Assembly (NCBI RefSeq): GCF_002140175.1
Contig: NZ_NGMO01000001.1
Span: 40,075 to 76,638, forward strand
DNA from: Candidatus Enterococcus wittei
GTDB taxonomy: Bacteria; Bacillota; Bacilli; Lactobacillales; Enterococcaceae
Reading direction: 5' to 3'
DNA: 36,564 nucleotides
Below are positions 25,769 to 36,564 of this stretch, one piece after another. Under the pieces are notes generated by a model. The model saw only the letters and a list, made by a program, of their open reading frames with translations, searched no databases and was not told where the DNA came from. The translations under genes and the position numbers were made by a program. Within the stretch, counting starts at the first letter, position 1, and each line of letters starts with the position of its first letter.

Positions 25769-26617
25769 TTACTGAGCAGAGATGGCAATACCGATTGCCT
25801 TCTCCCCTAAGTGGCTACCAATAACTGGACCAAAGTGGCCAATCTCGATATCAGCTTCTGGATACTGTTTTTGAAGTTTGGCTTTTTCTTCTTTTGCTAC
25901 TTCTAAATTATTTGCATGGATCACATACAATTTAACAGGCGGTCTGATCTCATCGTTTCTTTTGCCGATGATCATTTCTGCACGTGCAAAAGCTTTTTTA
26001 CTTGAACGTATTTTTTCGAATAAAACGATCTTCCCATCCGAGAATGTCAGAATCGGTTTGATTTTTAATAACCCACCGATAAGTGCTGCTCCATTGGTTA
26101 ATCGCCCGCCACGGACTAAATTATTGAGATCATCAACAATCAAGTAAGCATACGTATTATCTCTGATTCGATCGACATGCGCTAGGATTTCTTCAAGAGA
26201 ACGTCCAGCATCGTTTAAATCTAATGCTGCTTCTACCATGTGTCCCATGGGCATACTTGTGATCTTGGAATCATAAGGATAGATTGCCATATCTTCTATG
26301 TCATCTTTCATCGCAAATAACGTATTGACAAATCCGGAAATCCCAGAAGATAAATGGATGCTTAAGACCGTATCATACCCTTTAGACTTAAGATTTTCAT
26401 ATAACGATAACACCTCTCCCACCGCAGGCTGTGAAGTGGTCGGAAAATCTTTACTATTTTTTAATAAGCCATAATACTCATCTGCTTTGATATCAATGCC
26501 CTCATTGTAAATTTTACCATCCAAAATAATCGGGATCGGAATCACGAATAAATCAGGATGATTTTGAATGCGTTCCGGCAAGAAAGCCGTACTATCAGTA
26601 ACTATTGCAAGTTTCAT
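25769..26617 (-). CDS. DegV family fatty-acid-binding protein
   Basis: 282 residues, the usual DegV length. VTDSTAFLP at the N-terminus, DFPTTSQPAVGEV, and LSIHLSSGISG are the conserved lipid-head contacts; NLVRGGRLTNGAALIGG and the C-terminal GPVIGSHLG complete the pattern. Known: DegV/FakB proteins hold a fatty acid and present it to the kinase FakA so that it enters phospholipid synthesis. No fakA gene is in this window. Several DegV paralogues usually exist per genome, so the acyl preference cannot be told. GAGGAA precedes the ATG. It may be followed by the small membrane frame at 25571. Confidence 0.92.
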   Translation of the reverse strand: MKLAIVTDSTAFLPERIQNHPDLFVIPIPIILDGKIYNEGIDIKADEYYGLLKNSKDFPTTSQPAVGEVLSLYENLKSKGYDTVLSIHLSSGISGFVNTLFAMKDDIEDMAIYPYDSKITSMPMGHMVEAALDLNDAGRSLEEILAHVDRIRDNTYAYLIVDDLNNLVRGGRLTNGAALIGGLLKIKPILTFSDGKIVLFEKIRSSKKAFARAEMIIGKRNDEIRPPVKLYVIHANNLEVAKEEKAKLQKQYPEADIEIGHFGPVIGSHLGEKAIGIAISAQ

Positions 26618-26736
26618 TTATTTAAGTTCCTCGTTTCAAAGAATTTTAATCGTCCATAATACTATATCATAAGTCAGATTAGATTTGAACCTTTCTCAAC
26701 AACATGAAGAAGAATAACAACCAAGAAACAAAGAAA

Positions 26737-26764
26737 TCGCCTGGAGCTAAAGAAACCCAGGCGA
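26737..26764 (-). terminator. Terminator after the flippase gene
   Basis: TCGCCTGG and CCAGGCGA form an 8-bp GC-rich stem with a 12-base loop, followed on the minus strand by a T-rich run (TTTCTTTGTTTC). It separates the flippase gene from degV-like. Confidence 0.75.
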
Positions 26765-26828
26765 AGAATAAATAAATAACTATAAATATATAAATGAGTC
26801 ACGAATCTTTCAAAAGTATTCTCAACAT

Positions 26829-28421
26829 CTATCGTTTAAAATGTTTCACTATTTGCAAAGCATTTCTGCCAAATTGAGCAAAAAGGAAGGAGACACCGCC
26901 TACTCCTCCAAGCACGATACAATAAATCATAGCATGCGTTTTCGAGGTCATGGACAGAGATAGATTCAATAAAATAAAGAGAATAAAACAGATACCAAGC
27001 ATTAACATAGTTGAGCGGAAAGTTTTTAAGAAAAACTCATTGATTTTTGCAAATGGAGAAATCCGATATTCACGACACATATATTGATATCCTTGAACAA
27101 AAACAATTCCAAAAGCGAAGGTATTGGATAGACTCATACCATAACCACCAAACAGAGCCAATCCGATCGCTTGGAAGACAATTTTCAAAATGATCGCTTC
27201 AGTAGTCAATTTGATAGCCACTAGGTGATGATTCAGCGATTGAAGCATCGTGGATAAAATAGTAAATAAAGAAAAGAACAATGAGGCTAAAAGTGCCATT
27301 TGGAAATAGCCGACACTGTCTGGATCATAACCAAAAAATAGTGTATACAAAGGCCCTGCTAGTAAAGACATTCCTGCTAGAGAAGGCAATAAAATCAAGA
27401 GCGCAATCGAAAAGCTGTCCCCAACGATTTTTTCAATTTGTTGACGGTCTTTTTTCCCTAATGTACTTAATAAGGGTAAACTGCTGATTGCTACCGTACC
27501 TACCATTGAAATCAAGATCAACGTTAATTTATTTGGATTAACCGAGGCACGGCTGAAAAGAAACTCAAGTTGCTGATCAGCAATTTCTGGTCTGAAAAAA
27601 TGTAAGAAAGGTTTCATCGTTACTTGGTCAATCATCTGAACAATAGTGATCACAGAACCTACATAAATAAAAGGCAATGTTTCTCGAATAATCGATACGG
27701 ATGCTGAACGATTTTCTTTTTGGAAATAGCGACTAGAAATTCCAAAATCGTTTAATCGGAAATAATCATTTTTTTGACCAACAAAATACATATGGAGAAT
27801 CGCAGCTAGCCCACCAAAGAAAGATGCTACTGTACTAATTAAGACAGCTTGGACGATCGTTCCATCTGTCAGTACACGTAGATAAAAAGTTCCTCCTAGA
27901 ATCACTAAGACACGTACAGCTTGTTCAATAATCAATGAAGTACCATAAGGACGCAGATTGTTTTTCCCTTGGAAATAGCCACGCATTGCACTCAATACAG
28001 GAATCGCTACTAAGGAAGGACAAAGACTTCGAATCGCTAAAATACCATTGTTTGTATTTGAGATCGGACTGATGCTAGCAAGTGCTGGAGCAAATAAATA
28101 CATCAAAACAGCAGAAATGATCCCGATGACAAACATGATATTGATGGTGCTACGAAAAATGATCCGACAAGCTTGATCGTCTTCATTTTTGCTTGCAACT
28201 GCCACTTTTTTGGCAATAGCATTAGGAAATCCTACAGTACCAAGCATCAAAAACAGTCCATATGGTAAATAGCCGACGTTGTATAATGTGGTCGCTAACA
28301 TCCCATCTTGATTGTTTCCCATCATACTTAACCAGGGAATTAAATAGATAACACCTAAAACTTTACAGAGCAAATTGGCAAAAGTAAGCCAAAATGTTCC
28401 TTGCATTAACTTTTTATTCAT
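26829..28421 (-). CDS. MurJ/YtgP-like lipid II or polysaccharide flippase
   Basis: 530 residues, about 14 membrane segments, of the MOP/MATE-like SpoVB-YtgP group. The start MNKKLMQGTFWLTFANLLCKVLGVIY and the segment SLCPSLVAIPVLSAMRGYFQG are typical. Known: YtgP of Bacillus and its streptococcal relatives act as MurJ, flipping the peptidoglycan precursor lipid II. It stands alone, with no capsule or teichoic acid genes beside it, which favours the general cell-wall role over a polysaccharide-specific one. GAGGAA precedes the ATG at 28421, and its own terminator follows. The family is firm; lipid II as cargo is inferred. Confidence 0.88.
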   Translation of the reverse strand: MNKKLMQGTFWLTFANLLCKVLGVIYLIPWLSMMGNNQDGMLATTLYNVGYLPYGLFLMLGTVGFPNAIAKKVAVASKNEDDQACRIIFRSTINIMFVIGIISAVLMYLFAPALASISPISNTNNGILAIRSLCPSLVAIPVLSAMRGYFQGKNNLRPYGTSLIIEQAVRVLVILGGTFYLRVLTDGTIVQAVLISTVASFFGGLAAILHMYFVGQKNDYFRLNDFGISSRYFQKENRSASVSIIRETLPFIYVGSVITIVQMIDQVTMKPFLHFFRPEIADQQLEFLFSRASVNPNKLTLILISMVGTVAISSLPLLSTLGKKDRQQIEKIVGDSFSIALLILLPSLAGMSLLAGPLYTLFFGYDPDSVGYFQMALLASLFFSLFTILSTMLQSLNHHLVAIKLTTEAIILKIVFQAIGLALFGGYGMSLSNTFAFGIVFVQGYQYMCREYRISPFAKINEFFLKTFRSTMLMLGICFILFILLNLSLSMTSKTHAMIYCIVLGGVGGVSFLFAQFGRNALQIVKHFKR

Positions 28422-28519
28422 TAAATCTTCCTCAACTATCTATATTTAGAATCGACATCTTCCCTATTATAGCAAAAAAACAAATAAGGACAAATCGTTG
28501 GTTGTATTCTTTTTAGAAA

Positions 28520-28548
28520 TAAAAAAAGGAGATGACATCGTCACCCCC
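28520..28548 (-). terminator. Terminator of the azlCD operon
   Basis: GGAGATGAC and GTCACCCCC pair with two mismatches around ATC, and the minus strand continues into a seven-T run. It lies about 80 bases after the azlD stop codon. Confidence 0.7.
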
Positions 28549-28626
28549 AACACAAATCATTCAACCTTATTCCCCGAAATTTCTCCACCCTATCTGAAGT
28601 CACTATATATCGTTCGTCAATAGTGT

Positions 28627-28944
28627 TCAAATCATCGATAACAAAAAGACGGAAGTAAGACCAGTTAAAACCGACAAAGCCATTGAACGTGTCTTATACG
28701 CTACTCCTATCACCAACAGCATTGCTACGATCTTGATATTCCAAGCGATATCTAGATGTTCATGTGTAATAAAGACATCTTTAAAAGCCAGACTAGCAAA
28801 TAAAGCGACAGGGATATATTTCATCCATTCACCAAACCACGCTGGGACTTTTCGATGTGTAAAGTACAGCATAGGAAATACCCGAGGAATATAAGCAACT
28901 ATGAATAAACTAAAGATTAGCAATAGCAGATACATCTTAGTCAT
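28627..28944 (-). CDS. azlD: AzlD-like branched-chain amino acid export subunit
   Basis: 105 residues with about three to four membrane segments. PRVFPMLYFTHRKVPAWFGEWMKYIPVALFASL is cut short here, but its features (PRxxP near the first helix and KYIPVALFA) are typical of AzlD. Known: AzlC and AzlD together export branched-chain amino acids and analogues such as azaleucine. Its start overlaps the end of azlC by eight bases, with GGAGG inside the azlC coding end, so translation is coupled. No Lrp-type regulator gene is adjacent. Confidence 0.9.
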   Translation of the reverse strand: MTKMYLLLLIFSLFIVAYIPRVFPMLYFTHRKVPAWFGEWMKYIPVALFASLAFKDVFITHEHLDIAWNIKIVAMLLVIGVAYKTRSMALSVLTGLTSVFLLSMI

Positions 28945-31900
28945 GACGTTGGACCTCCTGTTCAGAAAAATGGAATAATGGTTCGCCGACCGCGTCTTCT
29001 TGATTTCGACGTTTTTTAGATTTTTCTTTTTTAAATGCTTTTTCTAAACCGAATCCTGCAAGTGAAGCAATGATTGTGGCCGCAATCAAGCCTAGCGTAT
29101 TTTGAAATAAGACCATTAACAAAACACCTAAAGCGCCAGAAAATAAACCTGTTAATATCAACCAAGCATTTTTCATCTGTGTGACGAACATAAAGATAAA
29201 CATGGCAGTCAATGCAAAATGGACTAGATCTGCATCTACTCGAATGACAGAACCAAAAAGATTTCCGATCATATTACTCAGTGTCCATGAAGCCATTGAA
29301 AACCAATTGACGTATAATGCTTTACGCTTGTTCCATGTCGGATCTGTAGCATATTTCAAATAGTTAACTGCATAGTTTTCATCATTTAAAGATTGTGAAA
29401 ACACAGCTAAAAAGAATCGTTTTTCTTTCTTCATAAATCCAGAAAGACTCGACCCTAATAAGATATAACGCAATTCCAAAAAAAATACCATTAACAGTGT
29501 TGTTGCAAACGGTGCTTGTGTTGCTAACATCGAAGCAACTAAAAATTGCGCGCCACCAGAAAAAACTAATATCGACAACAGTCCAGCTAAAATCGGATTG
29601 AATCCCACTTGCTGTAACAACACTCCGCAGGCTAATCCAACAGGAATATAGCTCAGGCAAAGTGGCATAACTGCATGCAAAGACTGTAGCCACGGCGCAC
29701 GTTTTCTTTCATTCATGAAAAACGTCTCCTTCTATTTACAACAAATAAATAAGCGGCTTTATTGTAACATAAATAAACAAAAATGTAGCCGTTTTAATTA
29801 AAAACATAATTATATTTTTCTCATTTTCGTTAGAATTGATAATTACAATAACGAATTTTCTCTATATTTAAGTAAAAATCGGCAAGTTAATATAAGGCAG
29901 TAAGTTGAAAAACTATTCTTTCAAATCAATAAAAAGCCTTCCATCAAGCTATTTTTCATATCTGATGGAAAGCTTTACTCACAAATAAGTGAATGCACGG
30001 TTTATCTTAAAAATCAGCAGAATAAAACCTATATATAAATCGTGGATCATTTCCCTTATTGTTCTTTTCGATCAATGACTGCTCGTTGATAATGTGGGTC
30101 ATACTTATCTGTTTCAATATAAATATAAAGTTTCTTATCTTCTAAAGATTCTCGGATCGTCCGCTCGATGTCATTGATGATCATGTGAATCTGATAGTCT
30201 TTATTTTCAAATAGGTCCACTTTTGCTGCTACTAAGATTTCCGTTGGCCCAAGGTGAACGGTTTTGATATCGATCAAATGGTTGACTTCTGGTCGCTTAA
30301 AAGCCTGTTTGATTTTACTCAAATCAGATGCAGTAACACTTTCTCCGATAATTAAACTATAAAATTCTCTTGCTAAGAAAATCGCAGCTCCCATTAATAA
30401 GAAACCAATCAACAATCCACTGACCGCATCGAAAGCTGCAATCCCAGTCATCATTGTTAAGATGGTGCCTACTAATGCAAGTATTAAACCGATAACCGCA
30501 CACAAGTCTTCAGTAAAAATGACTAAGATTTCACTATGACGACTTTCTCGCAAAAAATGCAACGTGGATAATTTTTCTGTATTCAGTTCATGGATTTCTT
30601 TCATGGCGATTCGTAGAGAGCTTCCTTCAATTGCTAGACCAAAGAGTAAGATCATCAGAACGATCCATGGATTACCTACTTCATGAGCAGGATGGAGCAG
30701 CTTTTCAAAGGCTTCCATGACACCAAGAGCGCCCCCACCAAAAAACAACATCATAGCGACGATCGTACTGAAAAAATATTTCGCACGACCTTCACCAAAT
30801 TGATGCAAGTCGCTTTGTCCTCGCCCCGCTCGTTTGTCCCCTATTAAAAGCAAAATCTGATTGCTACAATCTACGATACTATGGATGCTTTCGTTCAACA
30901 TGGCGGCACTTCCACTTATCGCATAGCCAACGAATTTACTGAGTGCTACTAAAAGGTTAGCACCTAAAGCAGCAAGCACAGAAAACATCCCACTTTTCTT
31001 TAAATTCTCCATTCTCTTGCCTTCTTTCGAATGATTTTATCTCAATCAAATCTTCGCTAAATTAAAGACGATTTTTTGATCATCTTTTAAAATGATCTCT
31101 TTCGCTCCTACCTTCGCACTTTTCCCATCAACTGAAAACATCCAATACCTTTGAGCTTTTTTATTCTGTTGATGGCCCTCAATGGATGTAATGAAACCTT
31201 GATCTTCTTCTACTGAAAAATTTTCTTGAAGGATCGTTAATAAGTTTTGTCCTTTGATGAATGAGACTTCTTTCTCAACTAGCTCTTTTCCATCTTCTTG
31301 AAGTGTGATCGTAGCTGTATGTTGGACCTCAGTGCTTATCGTGTGACTTTCTTCTATCGTTTTTTTCTCCATGTTGCTACAACCAGCAAATAATATGATG
31401 CTGACTGTTAACAAAATAAGATAATTAATTGTTTTTTTCATTTTTCCCTCCCATATTCTGTTTGAATCGCATGACGACAGGTAAAAATATAATGTAAAAT
31501 AATAGATTACCAATGCTATGCATCATGTCAAAAGAAATTCCCTGTAAATAATAAATCAATGGTTGAGGAAGACGGTATAAAACGACATCAAAAGTAGTCA
31601 TGCCTAGCCCGTAAAGAAAACCTGACAAGAAAAAACCAACGGCTAGAAAACCACGTTTTTTCTTTAAGAAAGAATGATTAAAAATAAGTGCAAATAAACT
31701 TAATACAAGGACGTAACTTAACCACTGACCAATTACCCACGGACCGATAGCGAAATAAATACTACTTAAAAGCAATGACAAGGTCATCACAATATAAGCA
31801 TCTCTTAATCCCAATAGTAACACGACCCATAAGAAAATAGCTGTCATCGGCTGAAAATTCGGGATAAACTGAAAAATAATCCTTCCAACAACACAAGCCG

Positions 31901-34900
31901 CAGATAACAAGCTCAATTGAGCCATCTTTTTTGTTGTCATGCTGGCCTCCTTTCATACGTTGCTTTTATCTTTTTAAAAGGGTTTATTGATATTTCTATA
32001 GAAATGTAGCTCCCCCTCATTCCTATTCATAAACAGAACAGAGATGACACATGTATGAATGCATCAACCTCTTGTTCTGATTAAGTAAAATGTTTTGAGT
32101 TTGTTCCCTTCCGAAAATAAGCCGAAGACACCGAAAGACTATTTCTGTTTTCGGCATTCTTCGACTTATTTCGGGTTAAAACTGTAGGTCAACTCATTCT
32201 TAATTGATTTAGTTGCCCGAATTTAAGGACTTTTCCAAATGGAATAAATGAAAAGCGATCTTCAGTCATTGTTACCAAGCATTTACGCTTTTCGTACCAT
32301 CAGTGGTACCAAAAATTCATAATTGATAAAGAAATCAATGACGGAACGATGATACTCCCCAGAAGATATCGAAAGATTTGTCTGATTTCCTTCCCTCTTA
32401 GAAATAAGCATCGATTGGCCTTTATCAAGTAAGACATTATACGTATTTTCAGTAATTTTTTCCATATCATAACTTTGGTTCTTCATTGTTACAATAAAAA
32501 TATCATCAAGTACTGACTCCGTCAACTCAAATTGACTCACCAAATCAAGTCGTAATGGTTTTGTATTGTCTAACAACGTTTGTGTAACGGTAAAGCCTAG
32601 CGAGCGAGCGTGAGCGAACACTTGATTCAATTTATGATTGAATATCGTGATCTGTCCAGATGAAAATGCCCGTTCTACTGACCAATGACGAATCAGCGCT
32701 AACACACGCTCATCATCTACTTCAATGGTCATAGTTTCAGGAGAGATACGAAGCAAATTGATCGCTTCTACCTGATATCTTTGGTTGATTGTCGGTAATA
32801 CAAAAGAAAAAATCAATTCCTGATGATTATCCAGACTATAGTTGATCGAAAAATGTCTTGTTTCCCATTCATCATAGGAATGAGTTGATAATTTCAAACC
32901 AATATCATTGAGTGGTTTTAATAGTTCATAAGCAAAGTACTCAATCAAACTTTTTTTGGCAATTGCTGAAATAGGCGCTTTTTCTAATACGTAATGGTTA
33001 TAAGCAACTAATAGTTCATTAAAATCTGCTTCAATTAAATATTTGCGTAAACGAAGATCAGCCAGTTCAGCTTCTGCTGTTTCAATCAAGCTGACAATAT
33101 CTTCATGATCTCTTTCTTTTCCAGAAAGATAAAACTGATTTTCATCTACTATATGCTCTATGTTTTCTTTATAGAATTCAGTTGGATTAGGTACAACTTT
33201 TTCTTTCTCATGAATTTTAGTTTCTTCATGGGATGTTTCCGATTCCTCTGAAGAACTTTCTATATCATCAGCTAATTGTTCTTCTAAAGTTTCAGATGAA
33301 AAATCTTCTTCTATATTATCTGTTTCTTTGACAAACTCTTCTTGTTTATTCATGCTTCATTCCCTCCCTCTTCCATTGTTCCAGGGTTTTCGCTACCAAG
33401 ATAAGTCATCAAGAAACGATGGATGGATTGACTGAATCCTTCTGTGTCACCAAAATATCGTTTGATTTGACGTTGTTCTTTTTCAACGATCGCAGCTTTC
33501 AGCTGATCTGCTTTTTCTTCTTGCAGCAAAGCTTCTTTTTGTTTTTGGATTTTTTCAGGTTCCTCAATGTAAGGGAGCCATCCAGATTTTTCGTTTTCAA
33601 AGACTTGCTTTTGTTTTTCCAAAGCTTGGATCTCTTCATCGATTTTTTTTCGATTTAAAAAGCCTTTGTTATCATCCAATCCACTGATTTGTTTATTGAT
33701 TTCTTTGATTTTTTCATCCAAGCGCTCAATTTCCGTTTGAGCCGTGATTACTTTTGCTTCTAATTCGTTGATTTGTTTATCAAAATCTCGTTCCTGTTGC
33801 GTAGCATAGTTTGCCCATTCTGCATCGATGTTAGGTAATACAAAAATTTCTGGGAGACTGGCATCAATGCCGATTGTTGGTCTTTCATGATAGTAAGACC
33901 CGATTTTGTAATAACACATCGTTGGTGAAATGGTTTCTACAAGTTCCATAAAAGGGAATTCTTGTAAAAAATGATCATGAAGTTTACGCATCAATAATTG
34001 ATCAATTTCATGGTTCTCATTGGAACTTCTTTTTAATTCATCATTCAGACGACCATTATATAATTGATAAATTGCTGGAATATTTTCTTCCCGAACGGCT
34101 TCTTCGAATGCTTGAAGATCTTCCAATAGTTGTGAGAGGTTCATACTCGCTTTTTCCTTGATATCGTAAAAAGAAGCGTCTTTCTCTTGTTCATTTTCCG
34201 CATACGTTTCTTCTGGCTGTGATTCTTTCATCATACGTACCTCCTTACTACTGTTCTTAGCTTATTTTTATTGATTCCTCATTGCTATGTAACACAATCA
34301 TATCATTTTCTTGTAGAAAAGTGTTAATTGGATTGCTTTGCATCCTCGAGAAATACTACTTTTTTTAATTTGTTCTCAATTATTTGTGACGATGCATTTA
34401 TATTATAAAAACAAAAGAGTGAGGTGTTTTTGATTCCCCACTCTTTTCTTTTTTATTTTTTGGGTAAATCTCTCGTCGTGAAATGTATCCGCTGATTTTC
34501 ATCACGTGTTAAAAGTGTTTCTTCATTTAAATAAGTGAATTTCAATTCGGTTAATTCGTTATTTTCTAGCATTTTCTCATAGCCAGTAAAAATGGAACGA
34601 ATGTATTTTTTGTACGCATTTTTCTTTTTTTGTCTTTTTTTCATAGGACACCTTCCTTATCAAAGACTATCATACCAATGAATGAAGTTGTAGACAAGCA
34701 TGTTTCTCAGGATTCTTTATGGTTTTTAAAAATTGTGTTTAGATAAGAGTGTTTCTTGATTTCCTATCTAGTAGTTGACGAAATGCGAAAAAAATGAAAA
34801 AATGCTTTAGTACTTAAGGAGGGAACCAAGTGAAAAAAATCGGTTTTGATTCAGAAAAATACATTGAAGAACAGTCCGCATATATCCTTGAACGAGTCAA

Positions 34901-36564
34901 TCACTATGATAAATTGTATTTAGAATTTGGTGGTAAGTTAGTAGATGACAAGCACGCCAAACGAGTTCTGCCTGGATTTGAAGAAGATGCTAAAATCAAA
35001 CTTCTGCAAAAACTAAAAGATCAAGCAGAGATCCTAATTTGTGTCTATGCTGGTGATATTGAAAGAAATAAGATTCGTGGTGATTATGGAATTACTTACG
35101 ATATGGATATCTTACGTCTCATTGACGAATTACGCGGTTATGGTCTTTCAATTAATAGCGTAGTAATCACAAGATACAACGGTCAGCCAGCTACAAAAGT
35201 ATTTATCAATAAATTAGAAAGACGCAATATCAAAGTATATAAACATTCAGAGATTGAAGATTACCCAGTCAATGTAGATAAAATCGTCTCTGAGGATGGC
35301 TTTGGAAAAAATGATTATATCGAGACGACAAAACCAATCGTGGTTGTAACTGCCCCTGGACCTGGTAGCGGTAAGTTAGCCACTTGTCTTAACCAACTGT
35401 ACCATGAGAGCCAAAGAGGGAATGCTGCTGGTTATTCAAAATTCGAAACGTTCCCTGTTTGGAATGTGCCTTTGAAACATCCCTTAAACATTGCTTATGA
35501 AGCAGCGACCGTTGATTTAAAAGATTTGAACATGATCGATTCTTTTCATTTTGATGCCTACAATAAAGTTGCAGTCAACTATAATCGAGATGTAGAAACA
35601 TTCCCAGTAATCAAACGGATCATTGAAAAAATCACAGGTAAAGAATCTGTTTATCAATCTCCAACCGATATGGGGGTCAATCGAGTAGGTTTTGGGATCA
35701 TTGATGATGAAGTTGTTCAAGAAGCTTCAAAACAAGAAATTATCAGACGTTACTTCCAAACCGCTTGTGACTTTAAAAAAGGATTAACCGATGAAGAAGC
35801 CGTGAATCGTATCAAACTAATCATGGAAGAAGTCGGCTTACGTCCCGAAGATCGCAAAGTCGTGCGCCCAGCCCATGAATACGCAAAAGCAACTCAAAGT
35901 CCTTCAGCTGATCCAGTCGCAGTCATTGCCATTGAATTACCTGATCAGGTCATTTTAACTGGACGTACAAGTACATTGATGGATGCTTCTGCAGCTGTCA
36001 TACTAAATGCTATTAAACATTTAGCCCATATTTCTGATGAGATCCCATTACTATCACCACTTGTATTGGAAACGATCCAAGGAATGAAATCAAAGGCACT
36101 GCACTCATCGATGGATACGCTAAGTCTTAACGAAGTATTGATTGCATTATCTATTAGTGCCGTTACCAATCCCATTGCACAAGTAGCCTACGAAAAATTA
36201 GCAGAACTAGAAGGTGCGCAAGCCCATTCAACCGTCATGGTCAATAAAAACGATGAACAAACCTTAAAACAACTAGGAATCGACATCACAAGTGCAGCCA
36301 TCTACCCATCAGAAAATTTGTTTTATCAATAAGAGGCCGTGAAAAAACCGTTTAGCTTCAAGTAATAAGGCAAACACTATGAAAATATTTCCTCCTATTT
36401 TCATAGCGTCTGCCTTATTATCGTAGAAGCTGGTTTTGAACGCCGTTTTCAAATGTAAGGAGTCTGTAGTTTCTTTAAAATCATTTAATGCTTTAAAATG
36501 GTTCCCCTCATTTTTTAGGGTTCTGGCTTATTACCGAAGTGCAGCTTCTTGAACGCCGTTTCTA

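Overview
The window looks like a low-GC Firmicute of the genus Enterococcus, probably the E. faecium/hirae/durans side of the genus. This rests on A/T-rich coding sequence, strong AAGGAGG ribosome sites, and a gene set typical of Lactobacillales: an HrtBA-like ABC pair with a TetR repressor, ECF-transporter S components without their own energising modules, UPF0371, UPF0340, DegV, AzlCD and a MurJ/YtgP-like flippase. No species-level marker was seen.

Left third (1-12170): one giant minus-strand gene, about 11.5 kb and 3845 residues. It has no signal peptide. Its parts are a basic N-terminus, a lysine cluster, nine clear plus two degenerate copies of a helical repeat of about 105 residues, an all-helical section, a hydrophobic segment, several beta-rich modules, an aspzincin-like (M35/deuterolysin type) zinc protease motif HEVTH...SEDLLEYG near the C-terminus, and a Ser/Thr/Asn-rich tail. 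I read it as an undescribed large multidomain toxin or effector.

Junction (12174-12204): 31 contiguous bases match the Tn5 mosaic-end dimer used as the Nextera mate-pair junction adapter. The toxin locus and the chromosomal block to its right may therefore not be adjacent in the real genome. This is the main caution for reading the window.

Middle (12237-20632): a minus-strand haem-efflux-like operon (permease, ATPase, TetR) has a perfect palindrome just after its -10 box. Divergently follow a tyrosine recombinase with a degraded active site and an acyl-adenylate-forming enzyme. A small palindromic repeat element comes next, then a vitamin B6 salvage operon (cysteine-lid pyridoxal kinase, ECF S component, UPF0340).

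Right (20712-36564): mostly minus-strand housekeeping genes. These are a GH13 alpha-glucosidase, a MoxR-AAA/VWA protein with a small partner, DegV, a MurJ-like flippase, AzlC/AzlD, an operon of ECF S component, DUF4430 lipoprotein and CDF transporter, an unrecognised two-gene coiled-coil operon, and a 63-residue basic protein. Plus-strand UPF0371 and a hairpin-rich repeat end the window. Rho-independent terminators separate most units.
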